From an uncultured Peptococcaceae bacterium (GTDB taxonomy: Bacteria; Bacillota; Peptococcia; Peptococcales; Peptococcaceae), in the NCBI GenBank assembly GCA_900552455.1, contig URZX01000001.1, forward strand, positions 162,918 to 226,917: a stretch of 64,000 nt of DNA, given 5' to 3'. Positions 26,158 through 35,067 of this stretch are shown here, one piece after another. The notes under the pieces are model-generated. The model worked only from the letters and a program-made list of their open reading frames with translations, was not told the origin of the DNA and made no database searches. How positions within the stretch are numbered: the first letter of the stretch is position 1; the number at the start of each line of letters is the position of its first letter. The translations under genes and the position numbers were made by a program.

Positions 26158-27501
26158 TTACTCCTCCTTTGCTTTGGGCAGGTCATCGTCGGTAAAGTAG
26201 TAGCCGCGAATGACCAGATTGGTATTGGTGAGAAACAATCCTTTCTCATATTTGGGGATTCGTTCAGAGGCATCCGTATTATCAAGGATGATCTTGGATA
26301 ACACGTCATCTGCGCGGCCACAGATGCGCAGATCCATGTTGTTGCGAATTTGTCCGTTCAGTATGTTAGCGTCGGGGCGTTGTGTGGCTAAAATGAGATG
26401 GATGCCGAAGGCTCGGCCTTGTCGAGCGATGGTGGAGAGTCGCTTTTCGACGATGGAAATTTTTTCTTTTTCAGCTTTGTTGAGTGCACCGGTTTTGTCG
26501 AGTAATTCAGCGATTTCATCACAGCCAAAAACGACGCGCTGAAAGAAAAACTGGGGGCAGCGCTGGTTGTATTCTCTGAGATTTGCACACTCCATGTGGT
26601 GGAATAAGATCTTACGATCTTCGAGAACGTTGACGATTTTGTCCAATTCTACGATGAGCGTATCAATGTCTGTGATCACATTGGCGATGTGGTGCCACTT
26701 TTTGTTGAAGTCAACGCCTCCTTTGAAATCTGCGATGTATACAACAGCTTCTTTCATGGCGGCTTGGTAGAGCAGATTTTTAAGCAGGATTGTTTTTCCA
26801 GAACCCGTAGAGCCTCCGATCAGAATATGGGGGATCGTATTGAGATCGACAACCTCTGGCCCGAGCAGGCTTTCGCCGAGCGTAAGATTGAAGTCTTCTG
26901 TATCGATAAAGCGGTTGTCCCATGGAATAACGTCCGGTAAAGCACTTTCATAATCAGCAGCACGGATTACAACATGGTAGCGATCTTTGCCCTGACGTAC
27001 ATCAGCGACATTGACATTCATTGCAGATTCAATCTCTTCAATATTGTCTTCGAAGAAGGAGAGTGGGATACCGTAGGATAAAAAGATGTAGGATCTGACG
27101 TTTGGGCGTTGGCCATTTTTGATTTCCATTAATGCAGGTGCTTCATCGATGTCGTTTTTAACACAGATTCGCTTCATTTTGTCGTCAATGCGGAAAGCGC
27201 CTTTTGGTGTTCCAGCAATGTAAAGCCCGAAAAACCATGCGAACACGATGATAATTGGAAAAATGACCGCATAGAAATGAGAGAGGATGTTGGCAGAAAT
27301 GGATCCGGTTGGCGGATTATAGAAGACATAGCAATCAATCACCAACAAGAGAAGGGTTAAAAGATATGCAGAGACGAAGAACTTTGCATTTTTGGGTAAT
27401 AAAGCTTTGCTTACGCCTTGTTTCAAACGCTGAAACGTCACACGGCGTTTTTTCTTTGCTTGTAGAGCAAGTTTTTCTGGATAGAATGTTTTCACGATCA
27501 T
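26158..27501 (-). CDS. FtsK/SpoIIIE-like coupling ATPase (Tn916 Orf21-like)
   Basis: A 447-aa membrane-anchored DNA-translocase-type ATPase. Two N-terminal membrane helices are at 41-60 and 71-95. Walker A GGSTGSGKT is at 229-237 and Walker B-like VVFGCDEIAELL near 330; LILATQRPDA is the FtsK sensor motif. Such proteins recruit nicked element DNA to a helper conjugation channel. The start ATG lies right after the Rep stop (TGAATG), so they are co-translated. It has no gamma winged-helix domain. Confidence 0.9.
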   Translation of the reverse strand: MIVKTFYPEKLALQAKKKRRVTFQRLKQGVSKALLPKNAKFFVSAYLLTLLLLVIDCYVFYNPPTGSISANILSHFYAVIFPIIIVFAWFFGLYIAGTPKGAFRIDDKMKRICVKNDIDEAPALMEIKNGQRPNVRSYIFLSYGIPLSFFEDNIEEIESAMNVNVADVRQGKDRYHVVIRAADYESALPDVIPWDNRFIDTEDFNLTLGESLLGPEVVDLNTIPHILIGGSTGSGKTILLKNLLYQAAMKEAVVYIADFKGGVDFNKKWHHIANVITDIDTLIVELDKIVNVLEDRKILFHHMECANLREYNQRCPQFFFQRVVFGCDEIAELLDKTGALNKAEKEKISIVEKRLSTIARQGRAFGIHLILATQRPDANILNGQIRNNMDLRICGRADDVLSKIILDNTDASERIPKYEKGLFLTNTNLVIRGYYFTDDDLPKAKEE

Positions 27502-28374
27502 TCACGACCTTTCAATTATTTCAGACAGCAGATACACATCGCTATACAAGTTAATTTCTTGCTGCAGGCCAGCCATTAACTTATCGTCGTCCCGATACGC
27601 TAAGTAATCTGCGCCATCTAATAAGGGAATGATTTTGGGCTTTTTTACCAAGTCTCGAGAAGATAAATAATATTTTCCGAGAATTTTATTCGATTGTTTG
27701 GCAATGTATTTGGCAATATAAGCAGCAACTTTCTGAGAATCATTGTCCAAAGGAACGACTGTTGACCATCCATAAGGCCATTCGGTCATGTTGTACACAG
27801 CTCTGCCTTGCTTATCAAAGCGTGGTTTTCCTCTTTTCATTGCACGCTCGAGTTTTATTGAATCAAACCGGCATAATCCATGAAAATGAATTCCGGGGCG
27901 TTTTTCTCCTTGCTTCAATTTATGATATTCTGGCACCAGCAAATAGATGAAACCCTTTCTCTGGGATAGGTTTGATAATGCTGGTCTTAAATACCGATAA
28001 ACCTCATTGGGATCATGCCGATCCAATTTCTTTGGATCAAGCGTCCATGTGAACATCCATTCCCAGTCATTGAGAAGTGCAATGTCATAAACTGCACGTC
28101 GTGCCCTGGCTTGTGCTGACAGCTTTGCCTGTGAATTCATCGTTGCAGTTTCCTTTTTTGTCTGTACAGTTTTAGGCATATGAGTTGATGGTTCTAATTG
28201 ATTTTTTTTCTCGTCTGACAACATGTGCGACGAAGCTTGATGATGTGATTCGATAGGCTCCCAATTGCCAGTTGGAAAAATTGCTTTTGAACAGATTTGC
28301 AAGACAGTTTGCGATGGGTAAATCTTTAGTCTGGCATTCGTTTTAGCCTGCAGTTCGCTGACGATATATTGCAT
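27502..28374 (-). CDS. HUH-type replication initiator/relaxase
   Basis: A 290-aa protein. ATG 28374 has AGGAGGTGAC upstream. The HUH metal motif is GIHFHGLCRF (His163, His165), and KVAAYIAKYIAK supplies the paired Tyr (Tyr219, Tyr223), the layout of phage-type rolling-circle nickases. An FTWTLDP strand near 108 is the first conserved motif. An inverted repeat just upstream (28426-28460) could be its nick-site hairpin. In elements of this type the Rep both replicates the excised circle and may serve as mobilisation nickase. No other relaxase is present. Confidence 0.85.
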   Translation of the reverse strand: MQYIVSELQAKTNARLKIYPSQTVLQICSKAIFPTGNWEPIESHHQASSHMLSDEKKNQLEPSTHMPKTVQTKKETATMNSQAKLSAQARARRAVYDIALLNDWEWMFTWTLDPKKLDRHDPNEVYRYLRPALSNLSQRKGFIYLLVPEYHKLKQGEKRPGIHFHGLCRFDSIKLERAMKRGKPRFDKQGRAVYNMTEWPYGWSTVVPLDNDSQKVAAYIAKYIAKQSNKILGKYYLSSRDLVKKPKIIPLLDGADYLAYRDDDKLMAGLQQEINLYSDVYLLSEIIERS

Positions 28375-28425
28375 CTGATAGTCACCTCCTGACAACTGAA
28401 GTCGATTTGTTTCAAGATCAAGTAG

Positions 28426-28460
28426 GGGCCGGGGATTCCCTTAGCGGGCCTCCCCAGCCC
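28426..28460. repeat. Inverted repeat upstream of rep (candidate origin)
   Basis: GGGCCGGGGA and TCCCCAGCCC pair with one mismatch around a 15-nt loop, between the 109-aa gene and rep. GC-rich against an AT-richer background. A double-strand origin or nick site is plausible. Confidence 0.4.
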
Positions 28461-28486
28461 AATTCAATCCATTGATCAACTGCGGA

Positions 28487-28816
28487 TTAATCGTCAATGA
28501 TTTCAATGCTTTCCGCCTTGGCGGAGACCCCTGTCCGGCCATTGATCGCGTAAGGCGTTAACTCCAGACCAGTCACATGGACACGGGGCGTTTGGCCATC
28601 CAATACAGCAGGATCGAGTTGTTGCTGACCAGATACTTTGATCCGCAACTGCATGTACTGGCGATCCGCGAGCAACACCTCATAAGTTGTGCCGATTACT
28701 TCATTGGTTCGAATGTTGTTTTCAAAACGATAGGTTGGTCGAATGTCAGTAAGCAGGAGCGTTTCTCCAATGGTGGCGGCGACATCGGGCTTCAAGTTGC
28801 GAATTTGTAAAAACAT
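28487..28816 (-). CDS. Small conserved element protein upstream of rep
   Basis: A 109-aa beta-rich protein (MFLQIRNLKPDVAATIGE...). ATG 28816 has AAAAGGAG about 9 bp upstream; an ATG two codons earlier is too close. The predicted all-beta pattern and position beside a replication initiator recall the DUF961/HelP-like replication helper proteins of Tn916-class elements, but I do not see a clear signature. It would be the first gene of a rep-ftsK-xis operon. Confidence 0.55.
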   Translation of the reverse strand: MFLQIRNLKPDVAATIGETLLLTDIRPTYRFENNIRTNEVIGTTYEVLLADRQYMQLRIKVSGQQQLDPAVLDGQTPRVHVTGLELTPYAINGRTGVSAKAESIEIIDD

Positions 28817-28839
28817 GGGCATTTACTCCTTTTCATTGT

Positions 28840-28880
28840 GGATAGTGGATAGTAGCTAGTTGCCAGCCGGTAGCCACTTC
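28840..28880. repeat. GTGGATAGTGGATAG repeat patch
   Basis: Tandem GTGGATA units followed by TAGCTAGTTGCCAGCCGGTAGCC, a degenerate short repeat in the leader of the element operon. Similar in style to the patch at 8.65-8.72 kb. Confidence 0.35.
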
Positions 28881-28967
28881 ACTTTTATATGGAGGTTAAC
28901 ATGTGGTTTGGACGAAAAAAATAGCGACATAAGTGCATTTTCAGCACTAATGTCGCCTTTTTTATTA

Positions 28968-29504
28968 TTATATATCAAGTTCAAACTTTTTGATTAATTC
29001 ATTTCTGACTGCAGTCCAACGAGATCGATAGGTAGATCTCGGAATACAAAGTTTTGCCAATGCGTGTCTTTCTGAGAGACCATCGGAGATTTGCAAGTCT
29101 AAAACTTGCAATGCCTCAGGCATTACTTTCCGCAAATAAGCGATGATTTCATCGACAATATTTTTTTGTACAATTTTTTCAGGGAAACTAGAAGCGCCTT
29201 TATATTCTAGTAAATCATACAATGAAATGCTTTCATCATTGGTATCCGCATTATAGGTGTAATCCAGGGATAATAAGTTTCCAGTCAATTGATACTGACA
29301 GCTTGCACAATCCCCGGTGCAAAAACAAATTTGTGATCTTGGGCAACAGCATTTGCCGTGATATTGGGCTTTTTTTCGAATCCGATCATTATCACGAGTG
29401 AGTTCTTTCCAGATTTCAAATGGAACTGGAACAAGGACCACATGGAATGGCCTGTCCGGATCAGGATAAGGCACAACGTATTTTTTGTCATCTTGATGAT
29501 ACAT
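28968..29504 (-). CDS. Sigma-70 region 4-like HTH protein with Cys-rich insert
   Basis: A 178-aa protein. ATG 29504 follows GGGAGGAGC. The N-terminus (VPYPDPDRPFHVVLVPVPFEIWKEL) and the C-terminal helix-turn-helix LSERHALAKLCIPRSTYRSR resemble the sigma-factor-like regulators found in Tn916-class elements. Unusual is the insert GKCCCPRSQICFC-GDCASCQY at about residues 51-72 with eight Cys, which could bind zinc or an iron-sulfur cluster. It may act as a redox or metal-sensitive regulator of the element; this is inference. Confidence 0.6.
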   Translation of the reverse strand: MYHQDDKKYVVPYPDPDRPFHVVLVPVPFEIWKELTRDNDRIRKKAQYHGKCCCPRSQICFCTGDCASCQYQLTGNLLSLDYTYNADTNDESISLYDLLEYKGASSFPEKIVQKNIVDEIIAYLRKVMPEALQVLDLQISDGLSERHALAKLCIPRSTYRSRWTAVRNELIKKFELDI

Positions 29505-29854
29505 AATCAACTGCTCCTCCCTTGACTAAAGAAGTGGAGCGGTCTTAGAAGATGATATAATTGACAATGTAATTGAAGTATCATAACGAAGACACGCTCC
29601 ATTTCAGCGCAGCTGACTGCTCATTAGCCAACATACTATGTTGTATTCGATAGTATAAGGGCGATGAGCCATAGTTGATCATTCTACGCGCCACATATAC
29701 TATCAAATGACGATATTATTGACCGTACAAAAGCGAGTGTTATACTATAAGCAAAATCAAAATATCATCACTATGGTCACTATATCAGGCGATCGTATAA
29801 GTGTCGTTGACATGTCAATGACATGTCATTGATAAAATAAGGAGTTGGTTATAA
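29505..29854. promoter_or_regulatory. Divergent control region of the element
   Basis: This 350-bp gap has no ORF. It contains an inverted pair GATAGTATA / TATACTATC (about 29651-29706), a GGCTCATCGCC-like inverted pair, and the paired palindromes described in the next entry. It separates the leftward mobility operon from the rightward unknown gene. Confidence 0.5.
29807..29834 (+). promoter_or_regulatory. Promoter with paired TGACATGTCA operators
   Basis: Two perfect 10-bp palindromes TGACATGTCA (29808-29817 and 29819-29828) have centres 11 bp apart, one helical turn. The first overlaps a consensus -35 TTGACA (29807-29812); TGATAA at about 29830 is a possible -10. A dimeric repressor should be able to shut this promoter. 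Confidence 0.65.
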
Positions 29855-31705
29855 ATGGACTGCTTTGATTTTAAAAGTTTTCTTGACATAGTAAAAAAAA
29901 TGCTACCTCGAAAAGATAGCAGTAATGAATATTTGGTAAATAGTATTTTCTCGTGGATTGCAGGGACAAAAATATATTTTGAACGATATTTTGATAATAC
30001 TCGAGCTTGGGCTGATTCTAGTGCTGTTAGTAGGTATTTGAGTCATGAGAGAAATATTCCGGATGATATAACAACCTGTGCAATGTTCATTCAAATTGAC
30101 AGCGAAGATTTTGAGATAATCGAAAAGTCATTTGAGAAAGAAATTTTAAGAAGAATTGGATCAGAAGATAAAAAAAGGGAGCTTGTTAATAAGATGCTAA
30201 TCGAAATAGAGATGGATCACATTATTAGCAAGTCGGATAAGATGTCTTTTCAAGAAGCTGCGCATGAAAAAACTCCTGCTAATTTTTTGACAAGAGTTCT
30301 TTTGTATCTATTTAGGAATGACCATAAATTACCGAAAGAACAAAAGGGTAAAAAAGAAAATAAAGAGGGAAAAACAGAAAACAGTGGATCTGATTCAAGT
30401 CTGAATAATTCAGGAATTGTATATCAAAACACAAGTTATATGTATAACAATAATTATGATATGAGTGTGACGAATAATAATACTGAAAATATAAATATAA
30501 CAAATAACAACACTTTTAATATAGAATTGACGCATCATGAAATTCATACACAATTTATTGAAAATAATGACCGGAAATCTTCGGTAAATGAAACTGAAGA
30601 TAAACAAAAAATAACACAGCGTAATCTTAATTATATCAATGCTCAAAAAAAGATGAATATTATCGAGAATATTAAAAATAATTCGGAGAAAAATCAGAAA
30701 CAAGTTTATCCAGACCATATTAATTTGAATTGCTATAATTTATTGGTTGTTGAAGCAAAAGAGTTTAAGGTTGGTTTTTCTTTAATTAGTAAAGACATTA
30801 ATGAAAAATATATTGAAGGTAAACTTATGAAACGTGTTAATTCTCCTGCTTTTTCTAAGGAAAAAGTTTTGAAAAAATATCCTTCATTGTTTATTCCGAC
30901 AAGAGTCTATGATGAAGAAAACAGAATACCTGCTGATCAGTACGCGTATATTGGCTTCGTTGACGATTATATTGAATGTCCTGATTGGGAGATTATTCAA
31001 TGGCATTATATTGCTATGATACCCTTACAAAAACTTAGAATCTGTGGGAATCATTTTGCTTTAGTTGATATGGATAACAGTGTAACGGAAATGGATGTTC
31101 CTCATTGGGCGCTAAAAAATAGAGATCTATTTTATCATGCTAAAAATGCTTTCAGCATTCAATTTCCAATGATACCAAATATGAAAGGTGTTGTGCCTTG
31201 TATTCATATAGAATACAAAGGATTTAACGAAGGTTTTACTTTAAACTTTATCTACTATTATTATGGAGGGGACTTTAATAATACTTTGACTAAAATGATT
31301 AAAACTCTCGAGATACCTGTTTTAACAACAAACAGGATATTCGATCAAAAACAAAAAGAATTTGTTTTTGACAGACAGGATATTGAAACGGATAAAGAAT
31401 TTACTGATTTACTCCCAGATATTTCACTCCTTACCAGTTTTATATCGAAAATACCACAAAAATACATTCCTAGAATACAAGTTACTCCAAGAATTCTGGG
31501 ACATAATTTATATTGGCAAAACTGTAAGTTAATTGAAAGAGGAGCGACTATCGATATATGGGCACCGGATGCTCGAGTTGAAGCAGACAATAAAGAACAG
31601 TCCATCGGGGAATTACTCGAGGCAATTCTGCGTTGGCTTATAAAAGAAAAAATTGTTAACAAATCAGAAGCCAAAGCAGATTTGAAGTACTTGAAATATC
31701 AATAA
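29855..31705 (+). CDS. Unrecognised 616-aa AT-rich cargo protein
   Basis: I do not recognise this protein. Residues 1-160 look helical and globular (FLDIVKKMLPRKDSSNEYLV, SRYLSHERNIPDDITTCAMF). Residues 160-285 are a charged, Asn-rich low-complexity linker with runs such as TNNNTENINITNNNT. Residues 285-616 form a second, mixed alpha/beta domain (EFKVGFSLISKDINEKYIEG; PADQYAYIGFVDDYIECPDW). No membrane helix, Walker motif or nuclease motif is obvious. GC is near 30%, far below the host. ATG 29855 follows AAGGAG. It stands alone behind a tightly controlled promoter and beside a restriction system, so an anti-phage or element-maintenance role is the leading guess. Confidence 0.8.
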   Translation: MDCFDFKSFLDIVKKMLPRKDSSNEYLVNSIFSWIAGTKIYFERYFDNTRAWADSSAVSRYLSHERNIPDDITTCAMFIQIDSEDFEIIEKSFEKEILRRIGSEDKKRELVNKMLIEIEMDHIISKSDKMSFQEAAHEKTPANFLTRVLLYLFRNDHKLPKEQKGKKENKEGKTENSGSDSSLNNSGIVYQNTSYMYNNNYDMSVTNNNTENINITNNNTFNIELTHHEIHTQFIENNDRKSSVNETEDKQKITQRNLNYINAQKKMNIIENIKNNSEKNQKQVYPDHINLNCYNLLVVEAKEFKVGFSLISKDINEKYIEGKLMKRVNSPAFSKEKVLKKYPSLFIPTRVYDEENRIPADQYAYIGFVDDYIECPDWEIIQWHYIAMIPLQKLRICGNHFALVDMDNSVTEMDVPHWALKNRDLFYHAKNAFSIQFPMIPNMKGVVPCIHIEYKGFNEGFTLNFIYYYYGGDFNNTLTKMIKTLEIPVLTTNRIFDQKQKEFVFDRQDIETDKEFTDLLPDISLLTSFISKIPQKYIPRIQVTPRILGHNLYWQNCKLIERGATIDIWAPDARVEADNKEQSIGELLEAILRWLIKEKIVNKSEAKADLKYLKYQ

Positions 31706-31805
31706 GAGTTGGATGCAGTTGAAAGCAAAATTAAAAAATATTGCCAAACGGTATACGAAAAATAGTTCATTTTTAATTTTAGAAAGTAAGGACAAATAAT
31801 AAAAA

Positions 31806-31848
31806 ATGCGATATATCCTGTGAGAATGGGATATATCGCAATATTTTT
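31806..31848. terminator. Bidirectional terminator
   Basis: TGCGATATATCC pairs with GGATATATCGCA, with T6 on the plus strand and A6 upstream, between the 616-aa gene and hsdR. Confidence 0.85.
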
Positions 31849-31897
31849 TCAAAGCCAGCGGCTGGGATATTATTTTGTTTTTCGCAAAAACCGTGCG

Positions 31898-34800
31898 TCA
31901 TTCCTCTGGCATCTCGATGTCGAAGCCACCGTTTAAAATAAATTCGCGCAGCAGTTTGTCTATTTTCACAGACACCTTTGGTGGGACGATAGGTTTCCCC
32001 TCGATCTTTTCAAAATAAACCTTGGCTCTCTGCTTATCGACGGTAGCTTTCAGCGCGTCGAAGCGGCCAAATTCGTTGATCTTTCGCTCGTCCAAATGAA
32101 GGGCCATGATGGCGCGAAGCTTTTCTTCGTCCAAACCGAGCACAACGGCCAGGCGGTGCAGCTGGTCATCTTTTGCGCGGGTCATGTATTCGGTAATGTA
32201 ATCGCGCAGGGTTTTACTATCGTCCGGCTTCACATCACCACGTTGAATGTCGTGGAGGAAAATGTTGGCATATTTTTGTTCTTCCTGGGTCAAGGTGGCA
32301 AAGGTTTTGTGGAGCTCGTCTTCCGCCTGCTGGATGGCATCCGCGTCTGTGCCTTGATAGAGCAATTTCAGATACTTGTCAAACCGTGAATTCATGTAAC
32401 CAATATCGATGGCATCGGTATTGATGGATGTGAGATAGCCTTGGATATCATAGGGCAGATCCTCTGGGCCATCTAGCCCTGGATCCCTTGACGACAGTTC
32501 TTTGTAACGCAGAACGAGGATTTTATAAGTCGTTTCATCCAATGCCACTTGAATCGTGGTCTTTTTCCCGGAAGCGTCATCGATGAAATCATAAGAAAGC
32601 TTATCCCATGAAAAACCTTGCACGTAAGCGGCTTCAAGGTAATCGTTTAATGCGTTGAACAGCTTGGCAAATTGTTTGCGTTCGTCGGTGTCTTTCGGCA
32701 GTTGGGAAAAATCATCGATGCCGGCGTTTTGGAAGAGATCTTCGATCTCTCCAAAGATCAGATTGATCTTTTCAAGGTTTTTATCCAGCTTGTCTACAAA
32801 TAAACCCAATGGCTTATCGCCGGAATAGAGTTTCACAGCATCTTCGATGTTTCGTGCCATGGTGTGTGGTCTGCGGTAGTAACGAATCGTGCCGAATGGT
32901 TTGTTCGGGCCAAATAGGCGATTGGTACGGGAAAATGCTTGAATGATGTTTTCATACAACAACACCTTGTCCATGTATAAGGTGTTGATCCACTTAGAAT
33001 CGAACCCTGTCAGCATCTGATCCACCACGATCAGCAGATCAATTTTCAGCTCTGGCGTGTGTTCGATGCGCTCATAAGGGCGTTTATGCGCCAATCGGGA
33101 AGAGATGTCTTTCTTCATCTTGGCGAAGGTTGGAATGGTAAATTCCTGCCCATAGCGTTCGTTGTAGTCAGCGATGATCTCAGAGAGCCCTTTTTCTTTG
33201 GTGATGCTGCGTTCGCCGTTGTTGTCGATGCTTGGATCGAACAGTGCCGTGATCTTGAGGTCTGGTGCCATCTGCTTCAGCAGCTGATAATACTCTAGCG
33301 CTTCCGGAATGCTGCTCGTCGCAAAGATGGCGTGGAATTTTCCGCCATGGCTAAGCATCTGCCAATTTTCGAGAATGTCGCTCACGACCATGTGTTGATG
33401 TTCTTTGGTTTCATACTGGCTGTTTGAGATGTAGTCTTCAATCCCTTTTTCATAATCGCCATTGCTGTTCACGTGACCGGCCATTGGCAAGCTCATATAT
33501 TGGTAGAAAATCTTTCTCTTCTTTTCGTCGTCTAATGCTTCTTTGACCGTTTTGGCCTTGGCCTTTTCCAGCGCCACTGCTTGGCGCAGATCATTATCCT
33601 TGTACGTCAGCACCATTGTCGGATCGAATCCCAGCACGTTACCATCGCGGATGCCGTCGGCGATGCTGTAGCGGTGCAATTCATCGCCGAAAACCGTCGC
33701 TGTGGTGCTCAGTTTTTTCTGGTTTTCTTCTTGGATTGGTGTCCCGGTGAAGCCAAAGAAGAGGGCGCGTGGAAATGTTTGCTTGATGGTGAGCAGCATC
33801 TCACCAAAGGTCGAGCGGTGGCATTCGTCCACAATGGAGACGATACGCTTGCGGTTCATCTGTTCAATATCGGCCGCCTTTAAGCCGCCGTCGTCTTCGT
33901 CTTTGATGTTGCTCATCTTCTGAATAGAGGTCACGATGAGGGTATCCGACGGATCGTTGCTTTTCAGTTTCATCACCAGAGCGCCGGTGCTTTCCGTCGC
34001 TTGCACATCTTCGTTCTCATCGGCGAAGCCACGATATTCTTTCAGGCTTTGGGTGCCCAGCTCGATGCGGTCCATGAGGAAGATCACCTTGTCAGCGTCT
34101 TTCGAGGAGGCGATGAGCTGCGCCGACTTGAAAGATGTCATTGTTTTGCCTGATCCGGTCGTGTGCCAGATATAGCCGCCACGCTGATTTTTTCCTTCCC
34201 ATTTGGCCTTCGCTACACGGTCAGAGATCGCACTGGCCGCGTAATATTGGTAGCTGCGCATGACTTTGAGCACGCCGTCCGAATCATCTGCGACCGTGTA
34301 AAAGCCGATTAGCTGATGTGCCATTGGAATGGAGAGCAGGGTGGAGGCGACGCGCTGCCAATCGTTGATCGGTTCATTGTTGAAATCTGCCCAGTGGAAA
34401 TAATAGTCCGGGTTGAAGCTTCCTTCCGGGCCAGGATTGGCGAAGTAAAGGGTTTCTTCTGGATTCATTGCGACAAAGATCTGGACCAGCGAAAAGAGTC
34501 CCGTGAAGATGCCTTCGCTGGCGTATTTTTCAATCTGGTGGCAGGCCTGGCTCACAGGCACACCGCTCTTTTTCAGCTCAATATGGATGACTGGCATGCC
34601 GTTGATGAGCAGCATCAGGTCGCCACGGCGATCGTTTAGCATCTTGCTCTTGGTAGGAAACTTTGGCTGCTGCACAATCTGATAGCGGCTCTGGCCGGCA
34701 GCAATCTCTTTGCGGTCGTAGATCTTGAGGGATACTTCCTTGCCGAGATGAAGGGCATCATTTGGATTGTCACGCGTAATCGTTACACTGCGTCCGTTGA

Positions 34801-35047
34801 TAAAGCCGTTCAGCTTGAGCGGTGTCTTGAGCATATTGATCTGCTCAAGGATCTGCTGCATTTCGCCTTCCGTCAATGGAGAATCGTTCAAGCGGTCAAT
34901 GTCTCGGTTGTTGTCGAAAAGAATATCTGCCCAGTTCTGGATGAGCTGTTCTTCCGTGTAATTTTTGAGGACGGCTTTTTCCCAGCCTTTTTCTGAAAGC
35001 ATATGGATGAGTGCTTCTTCGAAGTCGGCTTCTTTTGTAAATGCCAT
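31898..35047 (-). CDS. hsdR: Type I restriction enzyme R subunit
   Basis: A 1049-aa translocating endonuclease subunit. An N-terminal PD-(D/E)xK nuclease is visible as GDLMLLINGMPVIHIELKKSG (about 142-162). The SF2 motor has Walker A TTGSGKT (near 296), DEAD-like DECHRS (near 405) and FFGFTGTPI. A C-terminal helical domain contacts the methylase. ATG 35047 follows AGAAAGGAG. It is the last gene of hsdM-hsdS-hsdR, 20 bp after hsdS. It cuts unmodified DNA at sites specified by HsdS. No truncation is evident. Confidence 0.95.
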   Translation of the reverse strand: MAFTKEADFEEALIHMLSEKGWEKAVLKNYTEEQLIQNWADILFDNNRDIDRLNDSPLTEGEMQQILEQINMLKTPLKLNGFINGRSVTITRDNPNDALHLGKEVSLKIYDRKEIAAGQSRYQIVQQPKFPTKSKMLNDRRGDLMLLINGMPVIHIELKKSGVPVSQACHQIEKYASEGIFTGLFSLVQIFVAMNPEETLYFANPGPEGSFNPDYYFHWADFNNEPINDWQRVASTLLSIPMAHQLIGFYTVADDSDGVLKVMRSYQYYAASAISDRVAKAKWEGKNQRGGYIWHTTGSGKTMTSFKSAQLIASSKDADKVIFLMDRIELGTQSLKEYRGFADENEDVQATESTGALVMKLKSNDPSDTLIVTSIQKMSNIKDEDDGGLKAADIEQMNRKRIVSIVDECHRSTFGEMLLTIKQTFPRALFFGFTGTPIQEENQKKLSTTATVFGDELHRYSIADGIRDGNVLGFDPTMVLTYKDNDLRQAVALEKAKAKTVKEALDDEKKRKIFYQYMSLPMAGHVNSNGDYEKGIEDYISNSQYETKEHQHMVVSDILENWQMLSHGGKFHAIFATSSIPEALEYYQLLKQMAPDLKITALFDPSIDNNGERSITKEKGLSEIIADYNERYGQEFTIPTFAKMKKDISSRLAHKRPYERIEHTPELKIDLLIVVDQMLTGFDSKWINTLYMDKVLLYENIIQAFSRTNRLFGPNKPFGTIRYYRRPHTMARNIEDAVKLYSGDKPLGLFVDKLDKNLEKINLIFGEIEDLFQNAGIDDFSQLPKDTDERKQFAKLFNALNDYLEAAYVQGFSWDKLSYDFIDDASGKKTTIQVALDETTYKILVLRYKELSSRDPGLDGPEDLPYDIQGYLTSINTDAIDIGYMNSRFDKYLKLLYQGTDADAIQQAEDELHKTFATLTQEEQKYANIFLHDIQRGDVKPDDSKTLRDYITEYMTRAKDDQLHRLAVVLGLDEEKLRAIMALHLDERKINEFGRFDALKATVDKQRAKVYFEKIEGKPIVPPKVSVKIDKLLREFILNGGFDIEMPEE

Positions 35048-35067
35048 ATGGGTTTCTCCTTTCTGCG

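Noticed and set aside
29808..29828. LexA/SOS box
   Set aside because: TGACATGTCA does not match the Gram-positive SOS consensus (CGAACRNRYGTTYC) that I know, so SOS control is not claimed.
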